Source: Halomonas sp. BDJS001
Lineage (GTDB): Bacteria > Pseudomonadota > Gammaproteobacteria > Pseudomonadales > Halomonadaceae
Reading direction: 5' to 3'
Assembly (NCBI RefSeq): GCF_026104355.1
Contig: NZ_CP110535.1
Location: forward strand, 124,001-188,000
DNA: 64,000 nucleotides
A program made the translations under genes and the position numbers. The notes below the pieces were generated by a model. That model was not told the origin of the DNA. It worked only from the letters and a program-made list of their open reading frames with translations, and made no database searches. Of the stretch, positions 53,207 to 63,975 are shown piece after piece; positions within the stretch are counted from its first letter, which is position 1, and each line of letters begins with the position of its first letter.

Positions 53207-53397
53207 TGAAAGCCCAGGAAATTCGTGAAAAGTCCGCAGGAGAGCTCCAGGAGCAACTCCTCGAACTCCTCCGCGAGCAGTTTAACCTGCGCATGCAGAA
53301 GGCCACAGGCCAACTGAGCCAGACTCATCTGCTCAAGCAGGTCCGCCGGGATATCGCCCGCGTTAAGACTTTGCTCAACGAGAAGGCAGGTGATTGA
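53206..53397 (+). CDS. rpmC: Ribosomal protein L29
   Basis: A 63-residue helical tunnel-exit protein ([20 protein letters not shown]). The ATG at 53206 overlaps the rplP stop (TGATG). Confidence 0.95.
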   Translation: MKAQEIREKSAGELQEQLLELLREQFNLRMQKATGQLSQTHLLKQVRRDIARVKTLLNEKAGD

Positions 53398-53398
53398 G

Positions 53399-53659
53399 AT
53401 GGCCGAAGAAAACACAAAGCGTACGCTCACCGGTAAAGTGGTGAGCGATAAGATGGACAAGTCCATCGTCGTCATGATCGAGCGGCGCGAGCGTCACCCG
53501 ATCTACGGAAAATACGTTAAGCGCTCCACCAAGCTGCACGCCCATGATGAGGCGAACCAGGCTAAGGCAGGCGATACGGTCTCTATTCAAGAGTGCCGTC
53601 CGCTTTCCAAGAAAAAAGCTTGGACGCTGGTCGAGGTGGTTGAACACGCCAAGGGTTAA
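53399..53659 (+). CDS. rpsQ: Ribosomal protein S17
   Basis: An 86-residue OB-fold 16S rRNA-binding protein: [23 protein letters not shown] at 53399, one base after rpmC; last gene of the S10 operon. Confidence 0.95.
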   Translation: MAEENTKRTLTGKVVSDKMDKSIVVMIERRERHPIYGKYVKRSTKLHAHDEANQAKAGDTVSIQECRPLSKKKAWTLVEVVEHAKG

Positions 53660-53708
53660 CCCCCTGGCTTGTCAATCAGTGCAGTCAGATTAGGTTTGGA
53701 GAAAACCG

Positions 53709-54080
53709 ATGATTCAGACTCAGACAATGCTGGATGTCGCCGACAACAGCGGAGCGCGCCGGGTGCAGTGCATCAAGGTGTTAGGCGGTTCACATCGTCG
53801 TTACGCTCGCGTTGGTGATATCATCAAGGTCACGGTTAAGGAAGCGATTCCGCGTGGCAAGGTCAAAAAAGGCCAGGTGCTAAAAGCGGTCGTGGTCCGG
53901 ACCCGTAGTGGCGTCCGTCGTCCCGACGGTTCGCTCATCCGTTTCGATGGAAATGCGGCAGTTTTGTTGAATAACACCAACGAACAGCCCATCGGTACCC
54001 GTATTTTTGGGCCGGTGACTCGTGAACTTCGTAATGAAAAGTTCATGAAGATCATTTCCTTAGCGCCTGAAGTGCTGTAA
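53709..54080 (+). CDS. rplN: Ribosomal protein L14
   Basis: A 123-residue subunit-interface protein: [20 protein letters not shown], complete to [12 protein letters not shown]. First gene of the spc group. Confidence 0.97.
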   Translation: MIQTQTMLDVADNSGARRVQCIKVLGGSHRRYARVGDIIKVTVKEAIPRGKVKKGQVLKAVVVRTRSGVRRPDGSLIRFDGNAAVLLNNTNEQPIGTRIFGPVTRELRNEKFMKIISLAPEVL

Positions 54081-54094
54081 GGAGCGAGGCGGAT

Positions 54095-54409
54095 ATGCAA
54101 AAGATCAAACGTGACGATGAAGTCATCGTCATCGCCGGGAAGGATAAAGGCAAGCGTGGCACCGTTAAGCGGGTATTAGATAACCGCTTTTTGGTGTCCG
54201 GTGTGAACATGATTAAACGTCACACCAAGCCAAATCCCATGGCGGGTAATCAGGGCGGTATCGTCGAGCGTGAGGCTCCGATTCACGCGTCCAACGTAGC
54301 CATCTTCAATTCGGAGACCGGTAAGGCGGATCGCGTCGGCTTCCAAGTGAAGGAAGACGGTACCAAGGTACGTATCTACAAGTCGACGCAGACGCAGATC
54401 GACGCCTAA
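54095..54409 (+). CDS. rplX: Ribosomal protein L24
   Basis: A 104-residue assembly-initiator protein with a KOW motif ([17 protein letters not shown]). Confidence 0.96.
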   Translation: MQKIKRDDEVIVIAGKDKGKRGTVKRVLDNRFLVSGVNMIKRHTKPNPMAGNQGGIVEREAPIHASNVAIFNSETGKADRVGFQVKEDGTKVRIYKSTQTQIDA

Positions 54410-54427
54410 CGCGAGTCGGGTAGCAAA

Positions 54428-54967
54428 ATGGCGAACTTGAAAGAACGTTATCAAAACGAGGTAGCAGCTCAACTCAAAGAAGAGTTCAGCTATGCCAACG
54501 TTATGCAGGTACCCCGGATCACTAAAGTGACTCTGAACATGGGTATCGGCGAAGCAGTCAACGATAAAAAGTTGATTGACAATGCCATCGGTGACCTAGA
54601 GAAACTCTCTGGTCAAAAACCGTTGGTGACCAAAGCACGTAAGTCCATCGCGGGCTTCAAGGTGCGCGAAGGTTGGCCCATCGGCATCAAGGTAACACTG
54701 CGCGCTGAGCGTATGTGGGACTTCTTGGATCGTTTGGTTTACATCGCGATTCCCCGCGTGCGTGACTTCCGTGGTCTCAACCCGAAGTCTTTCGACGGTC
54801 GTGGCAATTACTCCATGGGTGTGCGTGAGCAGATCATCTTCCCGGAGATCGAGTATGATAAAATCGATCGCATCCGGGGGTTGGACGTCACTATCACGAC
54901 GACCGCCAACACCGACGAGGAAGGTCGTGCGCTGCTAACCGCGCTGAACTTCCCGTTTAAGAAATAG
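54428..54967 (+). CDS. rplE: Ribosomal protein L5
   Basis: A 179-residue 5S rRNA-binding protein; [20 protein letters not shown] and [14 protein letters not shown] motifs. Complete. Confidence 0.97.
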   Translation: MANLKERYQNEVAAQLKEEFSYANVMQVPRITKVTLNMGIGEAVNDKKLIDNAIGDLEKLSGQKPLVTKARKSIAGFKVREGWPIGIKVTLRAERMWDFLDRLVYIAIPRVRDFRGLNPKSFDGRGNYSMGVREQIIFPEIEYDKIDRIRGLDVTITTTANTDEEGRALLTALNFPFKK

Positions 54968-54977
54968 GGGCGAGATC

Positions 54978-55283
54978 ATGGCTAAGAAAAGTATGGTAGA
55001 GCGTGAGCTTAAGCGTACTCAGCTGGTTGCGAAGTACGCGACCAAGCGCGCTGAACTCAAGAAGATCATCTCAGACGTGAACACGACTGAGGAAGACCGC
55101 TTCGAGGCGACGCTGAAGCTGCAGCAACTGCCGCGCGACTCAAGCCCGGTGCGTCAGCGTAATCGCTGCCGTATTACCGGTCGTCCGCACGGTTTTTACA
55201 ACAAGTTCGGCCTTGGCCGTAACAAGCTGCGTGAAGCCGCCATGCGTGGCGACGTTCCAGGACTGAAAAAGTCCAGTTGGTAA
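54978..55283 (+). CDS. rpsN: Ribosomal protein S14 (zinc-free type)
   Basis: A 101-residue form without the CxxC zinc motif ([20 protein letters not shown]), the normal gammaproteobacterial version. Confidence 0.96.
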   Translation: MAKKSMVERELKRTQLVAKYATKRAELKKIISDVNTTEEDRFEATLKLQQLPRDSSPVRQRNRCRITGRPHGFYNKFGLGRNKLREAAMRGDVPGLKKSSW

Positions 55284-55315
55284 CGCCACGTAGAATTATC
55301 AGGAGCGCACATTAA

Positions 55316-55708
55316 ATGAGCATGCAAGACACTCTGGCGGATATGTTTACCCGTATCCGCAATGCGCAGATGGCCACCAAGGAGACGGCAACCATGCCGT
55401 CCTCCAAGTTGAAAGTGCAAGTGGCCCGAGTGCTAAAGGAAGAAGGCTACATTGCCGACTTTGCGGTAGCGGAGGGCACTAAGCCTGAGCTAACCGTAAC
55501 TCTCAAGTACTTTGAGGGTAAGCCGGTCATTGAGCACATTCAGCGGGTTTCCAAGCCGTCCCTGCGCCGCTACATGGGCAAGGATAACTTGCCTAAGGTT
55601 GCCGATGGCCTGGGTATCGCGATTGTCACCACATCCAATGGTGTCATGACCGATCGTGCCGCGCGCCAAGCGGGTGTCGGTGGCGAAGTCATCTGCACCG
55701 TATTCTAG
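55316..55708 (+). CDS. rpsH: Ribosomal protein S8
   Basis: A 130-residue 16S rRNA-binding protein ([17 protein letters not shown]). In E. coli S8 represses spc translation at rplE; the site was not resolved here. Confidence 0.96.
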   Translation: MSMQDTLADMFTRIRNAQMATKETATMPSSKLKVQVARVLKEEGYIADFAVAEGTKPELTVTLKYFEGKPVIEHIQRVSKPSLRRYMGKDNLPKVADGLGIAIVTTSNGVMTDRAARQAGVGGEVICTVF

Positions 55709-55717
55709 GAGGCTGGA

Positions 55718-56248
55718 ATGTCCCGCATAGCGAAATATCCGGTTAAAGTGCCTGCCGGCGTTGATATTAAAATCAATGCTGACCAGCTGACCGCCAAAGG
55801 CGGCCAGGGCACGCTATCTATGACCATCCACTCTGATGTAGTGGTCGGTCAAGAAGATGGCCAGCTGACCTTCGCCCCGAGTGAGTCTGCCAAGAGCTGG
55901 GCCATGGCCGGTACTACCCGCGCCTTAGTTCAGAACCTGGTAACGGGCGTATCCGAGGGTTTCACAAGAACTCTCGAAATTGTTGGCGTCGGTTATCGTG
56001 CCCAAGCTAAGGGCCAGACGCTCAATCTTTCACTGGGCTTCTCGCACCCGGTCGACTACGAACTGCCTAAAGGTGTTACAGCGGAAACGCCGAAGAACAC
56101 CGTTATCGTGCTGAAAAGCGCCGATAAGCAGCAGCTCGGCCAGTGCGCCGCGGAAATCCGCGCCTTCCGTCCCCCTGAGCCGTATAAAGGCAAGGGTGTT
56201 CGGTACGCCGACGAGCAGGTGCGTCGCAAAGAAGCCAAGAAGAAGTAA
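55718..56248 (+). CDS. rplF: Ribosomal protein L6
   Basis: A 176-residue protein near the GTPase centre, two repeated folds; [14 protein letters not shown] and [17 protein letters not shown] motifs. Confidence 0.97.
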   Translation: MSRIAKYPVKVPAGVDIKINADQLTAKGGQGTLSMTIHSDVVVGQEDGQLTFAPSESAKSWAMAGTTRALVQNLVTGVSEGFTRTLEIVGVGYRAQAKGQTLNLSLGFSHPVDYELPKGVTAETPKNTVIVLKSADKQQLGQCAAEIRAFRPPEPYKGKGVRYADEQVRRKEAKKK

Positions 56249-56257
56249 GGCAGGGTT

Positions 56258-56608
56258 ATGAACGCGAAGAAAGAATCTCGTCTCCGTCGTGCCCGCCGCG
56301 CTCGCGCAAAGATCCGCGAGCTGGGCGTGTATCGCCTGTGCGTCAACCGTACCCCGCGTCACATCTATGCGCAGATTATCTCGCCGGATGGTGGCAAAGT
56401 GCTAGCCAGTGCTTCTACGCTGGATAAAGCACTGCGCGAGGGTGCGACCGGCAACTCAGATGCGGCCTCTAAAGTAGGTGCTCTGATTGCTGAACGCGCT
56501 AAAGAAGCAGGCATCACCCAGGTGGCCTTCGACCGTGCTGGCTTTAAGTATCACGGCCGCGTTAAGGCGCTGGCCGACGCCGCACGTGAAGGCGGCCTGG
56601 AATTCTAA
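56258..56608 (+). CDS. rplR: Ribosomal protein L18
   Basis: A 116-residue 5S rRNA-binding protein ([14 protein letters not shown] ... [19 protein letters not shown]). Confidence 0.96.
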   Translation: MNAKKESRLRRARRARAKIRELGVYRLCVNRTPRHIYAQIISPDGGKVLASASTLDKALREGATGNSDAASKVGALIAERAKEAGITQVAFDRAGFKYHGRVKALADAAREGGLEF

Positions 56609-56619
56609 AGGGTTTTACG

Positions 56620-57120
56620 ATGGCGAAGAACGAACAGCAAAGCGGTGATCTGCAAGAGAAGTTAGTGCAGGTCAACCGCGTCGCCAAGGTGGTCAAAGGT
56701 GGTCGTATTTTCGGCTTCACCGCACTGACCGTCGTTGGTGATGGTAAAGGTCGTGTCGGTTTCGGTCGTGGCAAGGCGCGTGAAGTGCCTGTCGCAATCC
56801 AGAAAGCGATGGATCAAGCTCGTCGCAACATGGTCAAGGTGAACCTTGCTGGCCATACGCTGCAGTACCCGGTCAAAGCCCGTCACGGTGCTTCCAAGGT
56901 GTACATGCAGCCGGCTTCCGAAGGTACCGGTATTATCGCCGGTGGCGCCATGCGCTCTGTACTAGAGCTTGCCGGTGTCCACGACGTACTGGCCAAGTGC
57001 TACGGTTCCACCAACCCGGTTAACGTGGTTCGAGCGACTGTTAAAGGTCTCTCCTCCATGCAAGCACCGGAAGACGTGGCCGCCAAGCGCGGTCTGTCTG
57101 TCGAAGCGATCACGGGGTAA
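56620..57120 (+). CDS. rpsE: Ribosomal protein S5
   Basis: A 166-residue protein of translational fidelity; [20 protein letters not shown] and [11 protein letters not shown] motifs are intact, and no spectinomycin-resistance change is obvious. Confidence 0.97.
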   Translation: MAKNEQQSGDLQEKLVQVNRVAKVVKGGRIFGFTALTVVGDGKGRVGFGRGKAREVPVAIQKAMDQARRNMVKVNLAGHTLQYPVKARHGASKVYMQPASEGTGIIAGGAMRSVLELAGVHDVLAKCYGSTNPVNVVRATVKGLSSMQAPEDVAAKRGLSVEAITG

Positions 57121-57126
57121 GGCACC

Positions 57127-57309
57127 ATGGCAGCAACGATCAAGGTTACCCAGATCCGCAGCACCATCGGCATTATGCCCAAGCACAAGGCTACTATTAA
57201 AGGCTTGGGTCTGCGTCGCATCGGTCATACGGTTGAACTGGAAGACACCCCTGCCGTACGCGGCATGATCCACAAGGTGAACTACCTTGTGCGCGTTGAG
57301 GGAGAGTAA
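57127..57309 (+). CDS. rpmD: Ribosomal protein L30
   Basis: A 60-residue protein ([20 protein letters not shown]). Complete at the usual length. Confidence 0.95.
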   Translation: MAATIKVTQIRSTIGIMPKHKATIKGLGLRRIGHTVELEDTPAVRGMIHKVNYLVRVEGE

Positions 57310-57312
57310 TCC

Positions 57313-57747
57313 ATGAAACTCAATAACCTAAGCCCGGCTCCGGGCTCCAAACACGCTGCAAAGCGCGTTGGTCGTGGCATCGGTTCCGGTCTTGGTAAGA
57401 CCGGTGGCCGTGGTCACAAAGGTCAGAAGTCACGTAGTGGCGGCAGTGTTAAGCCCGGTTTCGAAGGCGGTCAGATGCCTTTGCAGCGTCGTTTGCCGAA
57501 ATTCGGCTTTACGTCTGCAAAATCTCTGGTCTCTGAAGAAGTGCGCCTGGCTGAGCTTGCTAAAGTTGCCGGTGGCGAAGTCACCATGGCATCTTTGAAA
57601 GAAGCCAACGTGCTGAAGGATGCTACGCTACACGCGAAGATCATCCTTTCTGGCGAACTGAAAACAGCGGTTACCGTTCGCGGAATCAAGGTCACCAAAG
57701 GTGCCCGTGAAGCGATCGAAGCCGCTGGCGGCAAGGTAGAGGACTAA
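57313..57747 (+). CDS. rplO: Ribosomal protein L15
   Basis: A 144-residue late-assembly protein; basic Gly-rich N-terminal extension ([20 protein letters not shown]). Confidence 0.97.
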   Translation: MKLNNLSPAPGSKHAAKRVGRGIGSGLGKTGGRGHKGQKSRSGGSVKPGFEGGQMPLQRRLPKFGFTSAKSLVSEEVRLAELAKVAGGEVTMASLKEANVLKDATLHAKIILSGELKTAVTVRGIKVTKGAREAIEAAGGKVED

Positions 57748-59079
57748 ATGGCCAAGTCAGGAAACATGCCGGCGATGGGCAGCGGTCTGAGTGAACTGTG
57801 GGCGCGTTTGCGCTTCGTGCTCCTCGCCATCGTGGTGTACCGTATTGGTGCCCACATTCCCGTTCCCGGTATCAATCCTGACCAGCTTGCTGCCTTGTTT
57901 AGGGAGCAACAGGGCACCATCCTGGGCATGTTTAACATGTTCTCGGGTGGCGCCCTGGAGCGTATGAGTGTCCTCGCCCTGGGTATCATGCCCTATATAT
58001 CGGCGTCGATTATCATGCAGCTCATGACTGCGGTCTCCCCTCATCTTGAGCAGCTCAAGAAAGAGGGTGAGGCTGGCCGCCGCAAGATTAGCCAGTACAC
58101 CCGCTACGGCACGGTGATACTGGCGTTTGTCCAGGCAGTCGGCATGTCCGTCGGTCTGGCTAGCCAAGGCATCGCGTACACTGCTGACTTCAGCTTCTAT
58201 TTCACCGCCGTGATTACGTTCGTATCGGGCGCGGTGTTTATGATGTGGCTAGGTGAGCAGATTACCGAGAAGGGTATCGGCAACGGTATTTCGCTGCTGA
58301 TCTTCGCCGGTATTGTCGCGGGACTGCCCAGCGCCGTGGGCCAAGCCTTTGAGCTTGCCCGTAATGAAGGGGCCTGGAATGTTCTGCCGCTGTTAGCGCT
58401 GTCGGTGTTAGGGATTGCGACTGTCGCCTTTGTGGTGTTCATTGAGCGCGGCCAACGCCGCCTTAAAGTGAATTACCCGCGGCGGCAAGTGGGCAATAAG
58501 ATGTATGCAGGGCAAAGTAGCTACCTGCCTTTGAAGGTCAACATGGCCGGTGTTATTCCGGCTATTTTTGCCTCCAGTATCCTGCTCTTCCCGGCCTCTA
58601 TTGGTCAGTGGGTAGGTGCCGGTGAAGGTATGGAGTGGTTGCAGCGTGCATCTCAGGCATTAGGCCCAGGTCAACCGCTTTACATCTTGCTTTTCGCGGC
58701 GGCAGTGGTATTCTTCTGCTTCTTTTACACAGCGCTGGTCTTCAACCCCAAGGATGTGGCTGACAATCTTAAAAAGTCAGGCGCTTTCCTGCCGGGCATT
58801 CGCCCCGGCGAGCAGACCGCTCGCTATATCGACAAGGTCATGACACGTTTGACCCTGTTCGGTGCCTTGTATATCACTGCGGTTTCCTTGATGCCCCAGT
58901 TCTTGATTGTGGCGTGGAACGTGCCGTTTTTCTTCGGCGGTACCTCGTTGTTAATCGTAGTCGTGGTCATCATGGACTTCATGGCCCAGGTGCAGTCGCA
59001 TCTCATGTCGCATCAGTATGACTCAGTGATGAAGAAGTCCAACCTGAAAGGCTACGGTAGCGGCGGTATCATGCGCTGA
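57748..59079 (+). CDS. secY: Preprotein translocase channel SecY
   Basis: A 443-residue, ten-helix channel of the Sec translocase. Plug/lateral-gate segment [20 protein letters not shown] and the cytosolic [18 protein letters not shown] loop are intact. The ATG directly follows the rplO stop. Confidence 0.97.
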   Translation: MAKSGNMPAMGSGLSELWARLRFVLLAIVVYRIGAHIPVPGINPDQLAALFREQQGTILGMFNMFSGGALERMSVLALGIMPYISASIIMQLMTAVSPHLEQLKKEGEAGRRKISQYTRYGTVILAFVQAVGMSVGLASQGIAYTADFSFYFTAVITFVSGAVFMMWLGEQITEKGIGNGISLLIFAGIVAGLPSAVGQAFELARNEGAWNVLPLLALSVLGIATVAFVVFIERGQRRLKVNYPRRQVGNKMYAGQSSYLPLKVNMAGVIPAIFASSILLFPASIGQWVGAGEGMEWLQRASQALGPGQPLYILLFAAAVVFFCFFYTALVFNPKDVADNLKKSGAFLPGIRPGEQTARYIDKVMTRLTLFGALYITAVSLMPQFLIVAWNVPFFFGGTSLLIVVVVIMDFMAQVQSHLMSHQYDSVMKKSNLKGYGSGGIMR

Positions 59080-59143
59080 GGCGCCGTCCAACCCTATTAA
59101 GTTAGAGAGGGCGCGCCGCGAGCCGGTTTTTGGAGAAAGATCG

Positions 59144-59257
59144 ATGAAAGTTCGAGCTTCCGTAAAGAAAATGTGCCGTAACTGCAAGATCATTCGTCGC
59201 AATGGCGCTGTCCGCGTCATCTGCAGCGAACCACGGCACAAACAGCGCCAGGGTTAA
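59144..59257 (+). CDS. rpmJ: Ribosomal protein L36 (zinc-binding form)
   Basis: 37 codons: [19 protein letters not shown] and the tail [13 protein letters not shown]. Cys 11, 14 and 27 plus His 32 form the zinc site of the C+ type. GGAG lies 8 bases before the ATG. Ends the spc group. Confidence 0.95.
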   Translation: MKVRASVKKMCRNCKIIRRNGAVRVICSEPRHKQRQG

Positions 59258-59283
59258 TAGCCTGGGTTGTATTAAGCGGGTGC

Positions 59284-59324
59284 CAGCATACCCCTTGCCT
59301 TAGGGCAATTGATGGGGTATGCTG
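59284..59324 (+). promoter_or_regulatory. Strong hairpin in the spc-alpha junction
   Basis: CAGCATACCCC (59284-59294) pairs perfectly with GGGGTATGCTG (59314-59324); inside, TTGCC pairs with GGCAA. A weak T-rich stretch follows at 59331-59336. It may be a partial terminator of the spc operon or part of the S4-responsive leader of the alpha operon. Confidence 0.65.
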
Positions 59325-59380
59325 TTGCGCCTTTTGTAGATGAATAAACGAGCAAGCCGCTCAAATTTCGGAGTAAGCTG

Positions 59381-59737
59381 ATGGCCCGTATTGCAGGCGT
59401 CAATATCCCGGACAACAAGCATGCGGCGATCTCGCTGACCTATATCTTCGGGATTGGCCGTACCCGTGCTGAGCACATCTGTGCAGCAGCCGGTATCGCG
59501 CCTACTGCCAAGATCCAGGATCTGTCTTCTGAAGAAGTCGACACCCTGCGTTCTGAAGTTGGCAAGTACACCGTAGAAGGTGACCTTCGTCGTGATGTTA
59601 CGCTTAACATTAAGCGTCTCATGGACTTAGGTTGCTACCGTGGTCTGCGTCATCGTCGTAGTCTTCCGCTGCGTGGTCAGCGGACCAAGACTAACGCGCG
59701 CACCCGTAAGGGCCCGCGTAAGCCGATCCGCAAATAA
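59381..59737 (+). CDS. rpsM: Ribosomal protein S13
   Basis: A 118-residue head protein bridging to the large subunit: [14 protein letters not shown] and [15 protein letters not shown] ends. First gene of the alpha operon. Confidence 0.97.
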   Translation: MARIAGVNIPDNKHAAISLTYIFGIGRTRAEHICAAAGIAPTAKIQDLSSEEVDTLRSEVGKYTVEGDLRRDVTLNIKRLMDLGCYRGLRHRRSLPLRGQRTKTNARTRKGPRKPIRK

Positions 59738-59776
59738 CACGCACGTTCTGGCGTAAAGACAGGAATAGACATCAAC

Positions 59777-60163
59777 ATGGCTAACCCGCGTAGTAACCGT
59801 AAAAAGGTTAAAAAGCAGGTAGTGGATGCGATTGCGCATATCCATGCCTCTTTTAACAACACGATCGTGACGATCACAGACCGCCAGGGCAACGCTCTTT
59901 CTTGGGCGACTGCCGGTGGTTCGGGTTTTCGTGGTTCTCGCAAGAGCACCCCGTTCGCTGCTCAAGTGGCAAGCGAACGTGCAGCAACTGCTGCAGCCGA
60001 GTATGGTGTGAAAAACGTAGATGTACTGGTTAAAGGCCCAGGTCCCGGTCGTGAATCCGCCGTGCGCGCACTGAATGCCGCCGGCTTCCGCGTGCAAAGC
60101 ATCGTAGACGCGACGCCCATTCCCCATAATGGCTGCCGTCCGCCTAAGAAACGCCGCGTTTAA
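59777..60163 (+). CDS. rpsK: Ribosomal protein S11
   Basis: A 128-residue platform protein; [20 protein letters not shown] and [18 protein letters not shown] motifs. Confidence 0.97.
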   Translation: MANPRSNRKKVKKQVVDAIAHIHASFNNTIVTITDRQGNALSWATAGGSGFRGSRKSTPFAAQVASERAATAAAEYGVKNVDVLVKGPGPGRESAVRALNAAGFRVQSIVDATPIPHNGCRPPKKRRV

Positions 60164-60175
60164 GGAGACAGATTC

Positions 60176-60796
60176 ATGGCTCGTTATATTGGACCTAAGT
60201 GCAAACTGTCTCGTCGTGAAGGCACCGACCTCTTTTTAAAGAGTGGTGTGACTCCCTTCGAGAAAAAGTGTAAATCCGAGCAGATCCCGGGTGTACACGG
60301 CCAGCGTCGTCAGCGTCTTTCAGACTACGGCTTGCAGCTTCGCGAGAAGCAAAAAGTACGTCGCATGTATGGCGTACTCGAAAAACAGTTCCGTAACTAC
60401 TACAAAGAAGCCGCTCGCCTGAAAGGCGCGACCGGTGAAGTATTGTTGCAGTTGCTCGAATCCCGACTGGATAACGTCGTCTACCGCATGGGCTTCGGCT
60501 CGACTCGCTCTGAAGCGCGTCAGCTGGTCAGCCACAAGGCGATTTCCGTGAACGGCCGCACCGTTAACGTAGCTTCCTATCAAGTGAAGCCGGGTGACGT
60601 TGTTTCCATTCGCGAGAAGGCGAAAAACCAAGCTCGTATTCAAAGCGCGTTGTCCATTGCGGCCAACCGTGGCGATATCGCTTGGATCGAAATCGACGCC
60701 AAGAAGATGGAAGGCACTTTCAAGGCTCTGCCTGAACGCGGTGACCTGTCTGCCGACATCAACGAAAACCTGATCGTCGAGCTGTACTCCAAGTAA
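60176..60796 (+). CDS. rpsD: Ribosomal protein S4
   Basis: A 206-residue primary 16S rRNA binder and regulator of the alpha operon; [20 protein letters not shown] start and S4 RNA-binding domain [15 protein letters not shown]. Confidence 0.97.
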   Translation: MARYIGPKCKLSRREGTDLFLKSGVTPFEKKCKSEQIPGVHGQRRQRLSDYGLQLREKQKVRRMYGVLEKQFRNYYKEAARLKGATGEVLLQLLESRLDNVVYRMGFGSTRSEARQLVSHKAISVNGRTVNVASYQVKPGDVVSIREKAKNQARIQSALSIAANRGDIAWIEIDAKKMEGTFKALPERGDLSADINENLIVELYSK

Positions 60797-60817
60797 GCAG
60801 CATTTCTGTTTCTTGTC

Positions 60818-60850
60818 GATCTGGTGGCGGTTTAACCCCCGCGCCAGATC
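60818..60850 (+). other. Hairpin between rpsD and rpoA
   Basis: GATCTGGTG (60818-60826) pairs with CGCCAGATC (60842-60850, one G-T pair). No T-run follows; perhaps an RNA processing or stability element setting the rpoA level. Confidence 0.4.
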
Positions 60851-60895
60851 GTACCGAGTACCAAGTATCCGTTTGGCAGCCTGAAAGGTGTTCAT

Positions 60896-61891
60896 ATGCA
60901 GCGTTCAGTGACAGAGTTTCTCCGTCCTCGCGACATCAAGGTCGAAGAAATCAGCGCACATCACGCCAAAATCGTGCTCGAACCGTTCGAGCGTGGCTTT
61001 GGTCACACCCTGGGGAATGCACTACGTCGCATTCTGCTTTCTTCTATGCCCGGCTGTGCCGTGGTAGAGGCTGAAATCGCCGGCGTCGAGCATGAATACA
61101 GTGCGCTCGAAGGGGTGCAGGAAGATGTCATTGAGATCCTCCTGAACTTGAAAGATGTTGCGATCAAGATGCACAGCCGCGATGAGGCGGTGCTCACGCT
61201 GAACAAGCAGGGCCCAGCCGTCGTCACTGCTGGCGACATTGCGCTTGATCATAGCGTCGAAATCGTCAACCCGGACCACATCATTGCTCATGTCAATGAA
61301 GGTGCCGAGCTGAAAATTCAGCTTAAGGTAGCGCTGGGTCGTGGCTACGAGCCGGCTGACGCGCGCGGCTCTGATGAAGAGACACGTGCCATTGGCCGCC
61401 TGCAGCTGGATGCCACCTTCAGCCCTGTCCGCCGTGTTTCCTACTCGGTTGAAGCTGCTCGTGTCGAGCAGCGCACCGATCTCGATAAGTTAATTATCGA
61501 TCTGGAGACCGACGGTACCCTGGATCCGGAAGAGGCTATCCGTCGCAGTGCGACCATCCTGCAAGAGCAGCTGGCCGCCTTCGTCGACCTGGAAGCTGAT
61601 AAAGAGCAGGAAGTCGAAGAGGAAGAGGATCATGTCGATCCAATTCTATTGCGCCCCGTAGACGATCTTGAGTTGACCGTTCGCAGCGCGAACTGCCTAA
61701 AAGCCGAGAATATTTACTATATCGGTGATCTCATTCAGCGCACAGAAGTGGAGCTGTTGAAGACACCGAACCTCGGTAAAAAGTCTTTGAATGAAATCAA
61801 AGACGTATTGGCGGCGCGTGGCTTGTCCCTCGGTATGCGGCTGGAAAATTGGCCACCCGCTAGCCTGAAGGACGACAAGGCCTCCGCGTGA
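60896..61891 (+). CDS. rpoA: RNA polymerase alpha subunit
   Basis: A 331-residue subunit: N-terminal assembly domain ([31 protein letters not shown]), an acidic linker ([11 protein letters not shown]), and C-terminal domain with helix-hairpin-helix [17 protein letters not shown] that contacts UP elements and activators. Confidence 0.98.
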   Translation: MQRSVTEFLRPRDIKVEEISAHHAKIVLEPFERGFGHTLGNALRRILLSSMPGCAVVEAEIAGVEHEYSALEGVQEDVIEILLNLKDVAIKMHSRDEAVLTLNKQGPAVVTAGDIALDHSVEIVNPDHIIAHVNEGAELKIQLKVALGRGYEPADARGSDEETRAIGRLQLDATFSPVRRVSYSVEAARVEQRTDLDKLIIDLETDGTLDPEEAIRRSATILQEQLAAFVDLEADKEQEVEEEEDHVDPILLRPVDDLELTVRSANCLKAENIYYIGDLIQRTEVELLKTPNLGKKSLNEIKDVLAARGLSLGMRLENWPPASLKDDKASA

Positions 61892-61930
61892 GCGTCGACT
61901 TGAGTCCCAGTTTGGTAAGGAATTACAACC

Positions 61931-62317
61931 ATGCGTCATCGTAAGAGTGGTCGTCATCTGAATCGCACCAGCTCGCATCGTCAGGCCATGTTCAAGAACA
62001 TGTCTGTCTCGCTGGTCGAGCATGAAGTCATTAAGACAACCCTGCCGAAAGCCAAGGAGCTGCGTCGCGTCATCGAGCCGCTGATCACCTTGTCTAAGCA
62101 GGATAGCGTTGCAAACCGTCGTTTGGCGTTTGCCCGCACGCGCTCTAAAGAAGCCGTCGGCAAACTGTTCAACGAACTAGGTCCGCGTTATGCCGAGCGT
62201 CCGGGCGGTTACGTCCGTATTCTCAAGTGCGGTTTCCGCACCGGCGACAACGCGCCTATGGCGTTCGTTGAGCTAGTTGACCGTCCGGTTGTTGAAGAAG
62301 CCGCTGCAGAAGAGTAA
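61931..62317 (+). CDS. rplQ: Ribosomal protein L17
   Basis: A 128-residue tunnel-exit protein: [20 protein letters not shown]. Last gene of the alpha operon; a terminator follows. Confidence 0.97.
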   Translation: MRHRKSGRHLNRTSSHRQAMFKNMSVSLVEHEVIKTTLPKAKELRRVIEPLITLSKQDSVANRRLAFARTRSKEAVGKLFNELGPRYAERPGGYVRILKCGFRTGDNAPMAFVELVDRPVVEEAAAEE

Positions 62318-62350
62318 TCCTCTGCGCCAGAGCCTCTTTGGTAGCGAATG

Positions 62351-62380
62351 AAAACCGACCCCTAGAGGGTCGGTTTTTTT
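62351..62380 (+). terminator. Rho-independent terminator after rplQ
   Basis: CCGACCC / GGGTCGG stem flanked by AAAA and seven T, 34 bases after the rplQ stop; ends the ribosomal superregion. It can work on both strands. Confidence 0.95.
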
Positions 62381-62583
62381 ATGGACGCATTAATCTTCTC
62401 TTTTTCTGCGCTTAACTGCCTGTTAATCACCTATACTCGGCATATTATTAAACGTAGTGAGCGGTGCTATTCCGCCTGCCCAAGCCTTGCGTTGTCCCTA
62501 GAGTGTGGCATGGTAGTGAAGCTGTGGCAGGGTGTTCAAACAGTAGTTAGTACTAGCGCATTGATAACAAGCAAGGGGCAGGT

Positions 62584-63975
62584 ATGTATGCGAGGATAAA
62601 AAGCGCTGTCGGGGGAGCGTCGGCAATAGGGTTTTTGAGTATGCTAATGCTGCTCATACTCGCGATGGTCACCACTGCGCATGCCGACAACCCGCGTTAC
62701 GCGGGTATCGTCGTGGATCTGGACAATGGCGAAGTGCTTTACGCCGAGAATATTGACGATCAGCGTTACCCTGCGTCGCTGACCAAAATGATGACGCTCT
62801 ATCTCACTTTTGAAGCGTTAGAAGAGGGTACGCTGCGCCTGGATCAACCCTTGCCTGTCTCCGCTTACGCGGCCGCCAAGCCCGCTGTTAAACTGTGGCT
62901 GGCTGCCGGCAGCTCGATTCCTGTGGACACCGCCATTCGTGCACTCGCAGTTCGCTCAGCGAATGACGTTGCCGCCGTGGTCGCCGAAGCCCTCGGCGGC
63001 AGCGAAGCGAATTTTGCGCAAATGATGACCACCAAGGCGCGCGAGCTGGGCATGCACGCCACCACCTTTCGCAACGCTTCCGGCTTGCCGGATGATGGCC
63101 AAATCACCACGGCCCGTGACATGCTAACGCTCTCGGTACGCGTAATGCAGGATTTTCCCCAATACTACCACTACTTCGGCTTGCAAGAGTTCACCTACCG
63201 CGGCACCCGGCATACCAGCCACAACCGCCTGGTGCGTGACTACCCGGGCGCCGATGGCCTAAAAACCGGTTTTATTCGTGCCTCTGGCTTTAACGTGGCG
63301 ACCACCGCAATGCGCGGTAACCGGCGATTGGTCGGTGTGGTGATGGGCGGTTTTTCATCCCAGTCCCGGGATACCCACATGGCCAACCTACTCGACCGCA
63401 GCTTCCTGCGCGCATCGCTGCGTGACCAGCGAAACTGGATGGGTGACACGGATTTCTCGCGGGAATTTATGGCCTTTGCGCCCCCTGCACAGCCAGTTGC
63501 ACCACCGCAGCCCGCACCCCAGCAACCCCTATTAGCGGTGGTCGAAACCACTACCTTGTCGCCAGCGGCCAACGCCACCCCCTCGACGCCGGTGGTTGAC
63601 CTTGAAGAGCAGCTAGCCGATATAGTCACCATTCAGCGCCCCCCTGCCGTCAGCGAAGAGCCGCAGCCTGACCCTCTACAAGCGTTTATTGAGCGGGAAC
63701 GTCAGATGGCCGCCGCCAATAACGAAGCGGGTGGCGGATGGGGTGTGCAAGTCGGCGCGTTTAGTCGCGAAGCCCAAGCGCGGCAATTGGCCCAGCAAGC
63801 GGCTCAACGCATCGCCCAGAGTTTAGGCGGACGCGTCGCTGTGGACACGGTAGAGGGCCAAAACCCGGTTTATCGCGCCCGGCTAATGGCGTTGGACGAG
63901 CAGCGCGCTCGCCAGGCCTGCCGAGAGCTGCACTCCCAAGGCATGGACTGTATGGTCGTTAACGCCAGCTTATAA
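62584..63975 (+). CDS. D-alanyl-D-alanine carboxypeptidase (S11) with SPOR domain
   Basis: A 463-residue periplasmic penicillin-binding protein. Signal peptide with cleavage after AHA at residue 34; catalytic triad of motifs S65-L-T-K68, S125-A-N127 and K227-T-G229. After a Pro-rich linker (about 300-370) a C-terminal SPOR domain (GWGVQVGAFSREAQARQLA onward, about 380-463) should bind denuded septal glycan and place the enzyme at the division site. It lacks the usual DacA C-terminal amphipathic anchor. The ~200 bases before it hold only the rplQ terminator and presumably its promoter. Confidence 0.93.
   Translation: MYARIKSAVGGASAIGFLSMLMLLILAMVTTAHADNPRYAGIVVDLDNGEVLYAENIDDQRYPASLTKMMTLYLTFEALEEGTLRLDQPLPVSAYAAAKPAVKLWLAAGSSIPVDTAIRALAVRSANDVAAVVAEALGGSEANFAQMMTTKARELGMHATTFRNASGLPDDGQITTARDMLTLSVRVMQDFPQYYHYFGLQEFTYRGTRHTSHNRLVRDYPGADGLKTGFIRASGFNVATTAMRGNRRLVGVVMGGFSSQSRDTHMANLLDRSFLRASLRDQRNWMGDTDFSREFMAFAPPAQPVAPPQPAPQQPLLAVVETTTLSPAANATPSTPVVDLEEQLADIVTIQRPPAVSEEPQPDPLQAFIERERQMAAANNEAGGGWGVQVGAFSREAQARQLAQQAAQRIAQSLGGRVAVDTVEGQNPVYRARLMALDEQRARQACRELHSQGMDCMVVNASL

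Noticed and set aside
62381-62599. 72-codon open frame after the rplQ terminator
   Set aside because: It starts in the T-run of the terminator, has no ribosome-binding site and overlaps the start of the carboxypeptidase gene.
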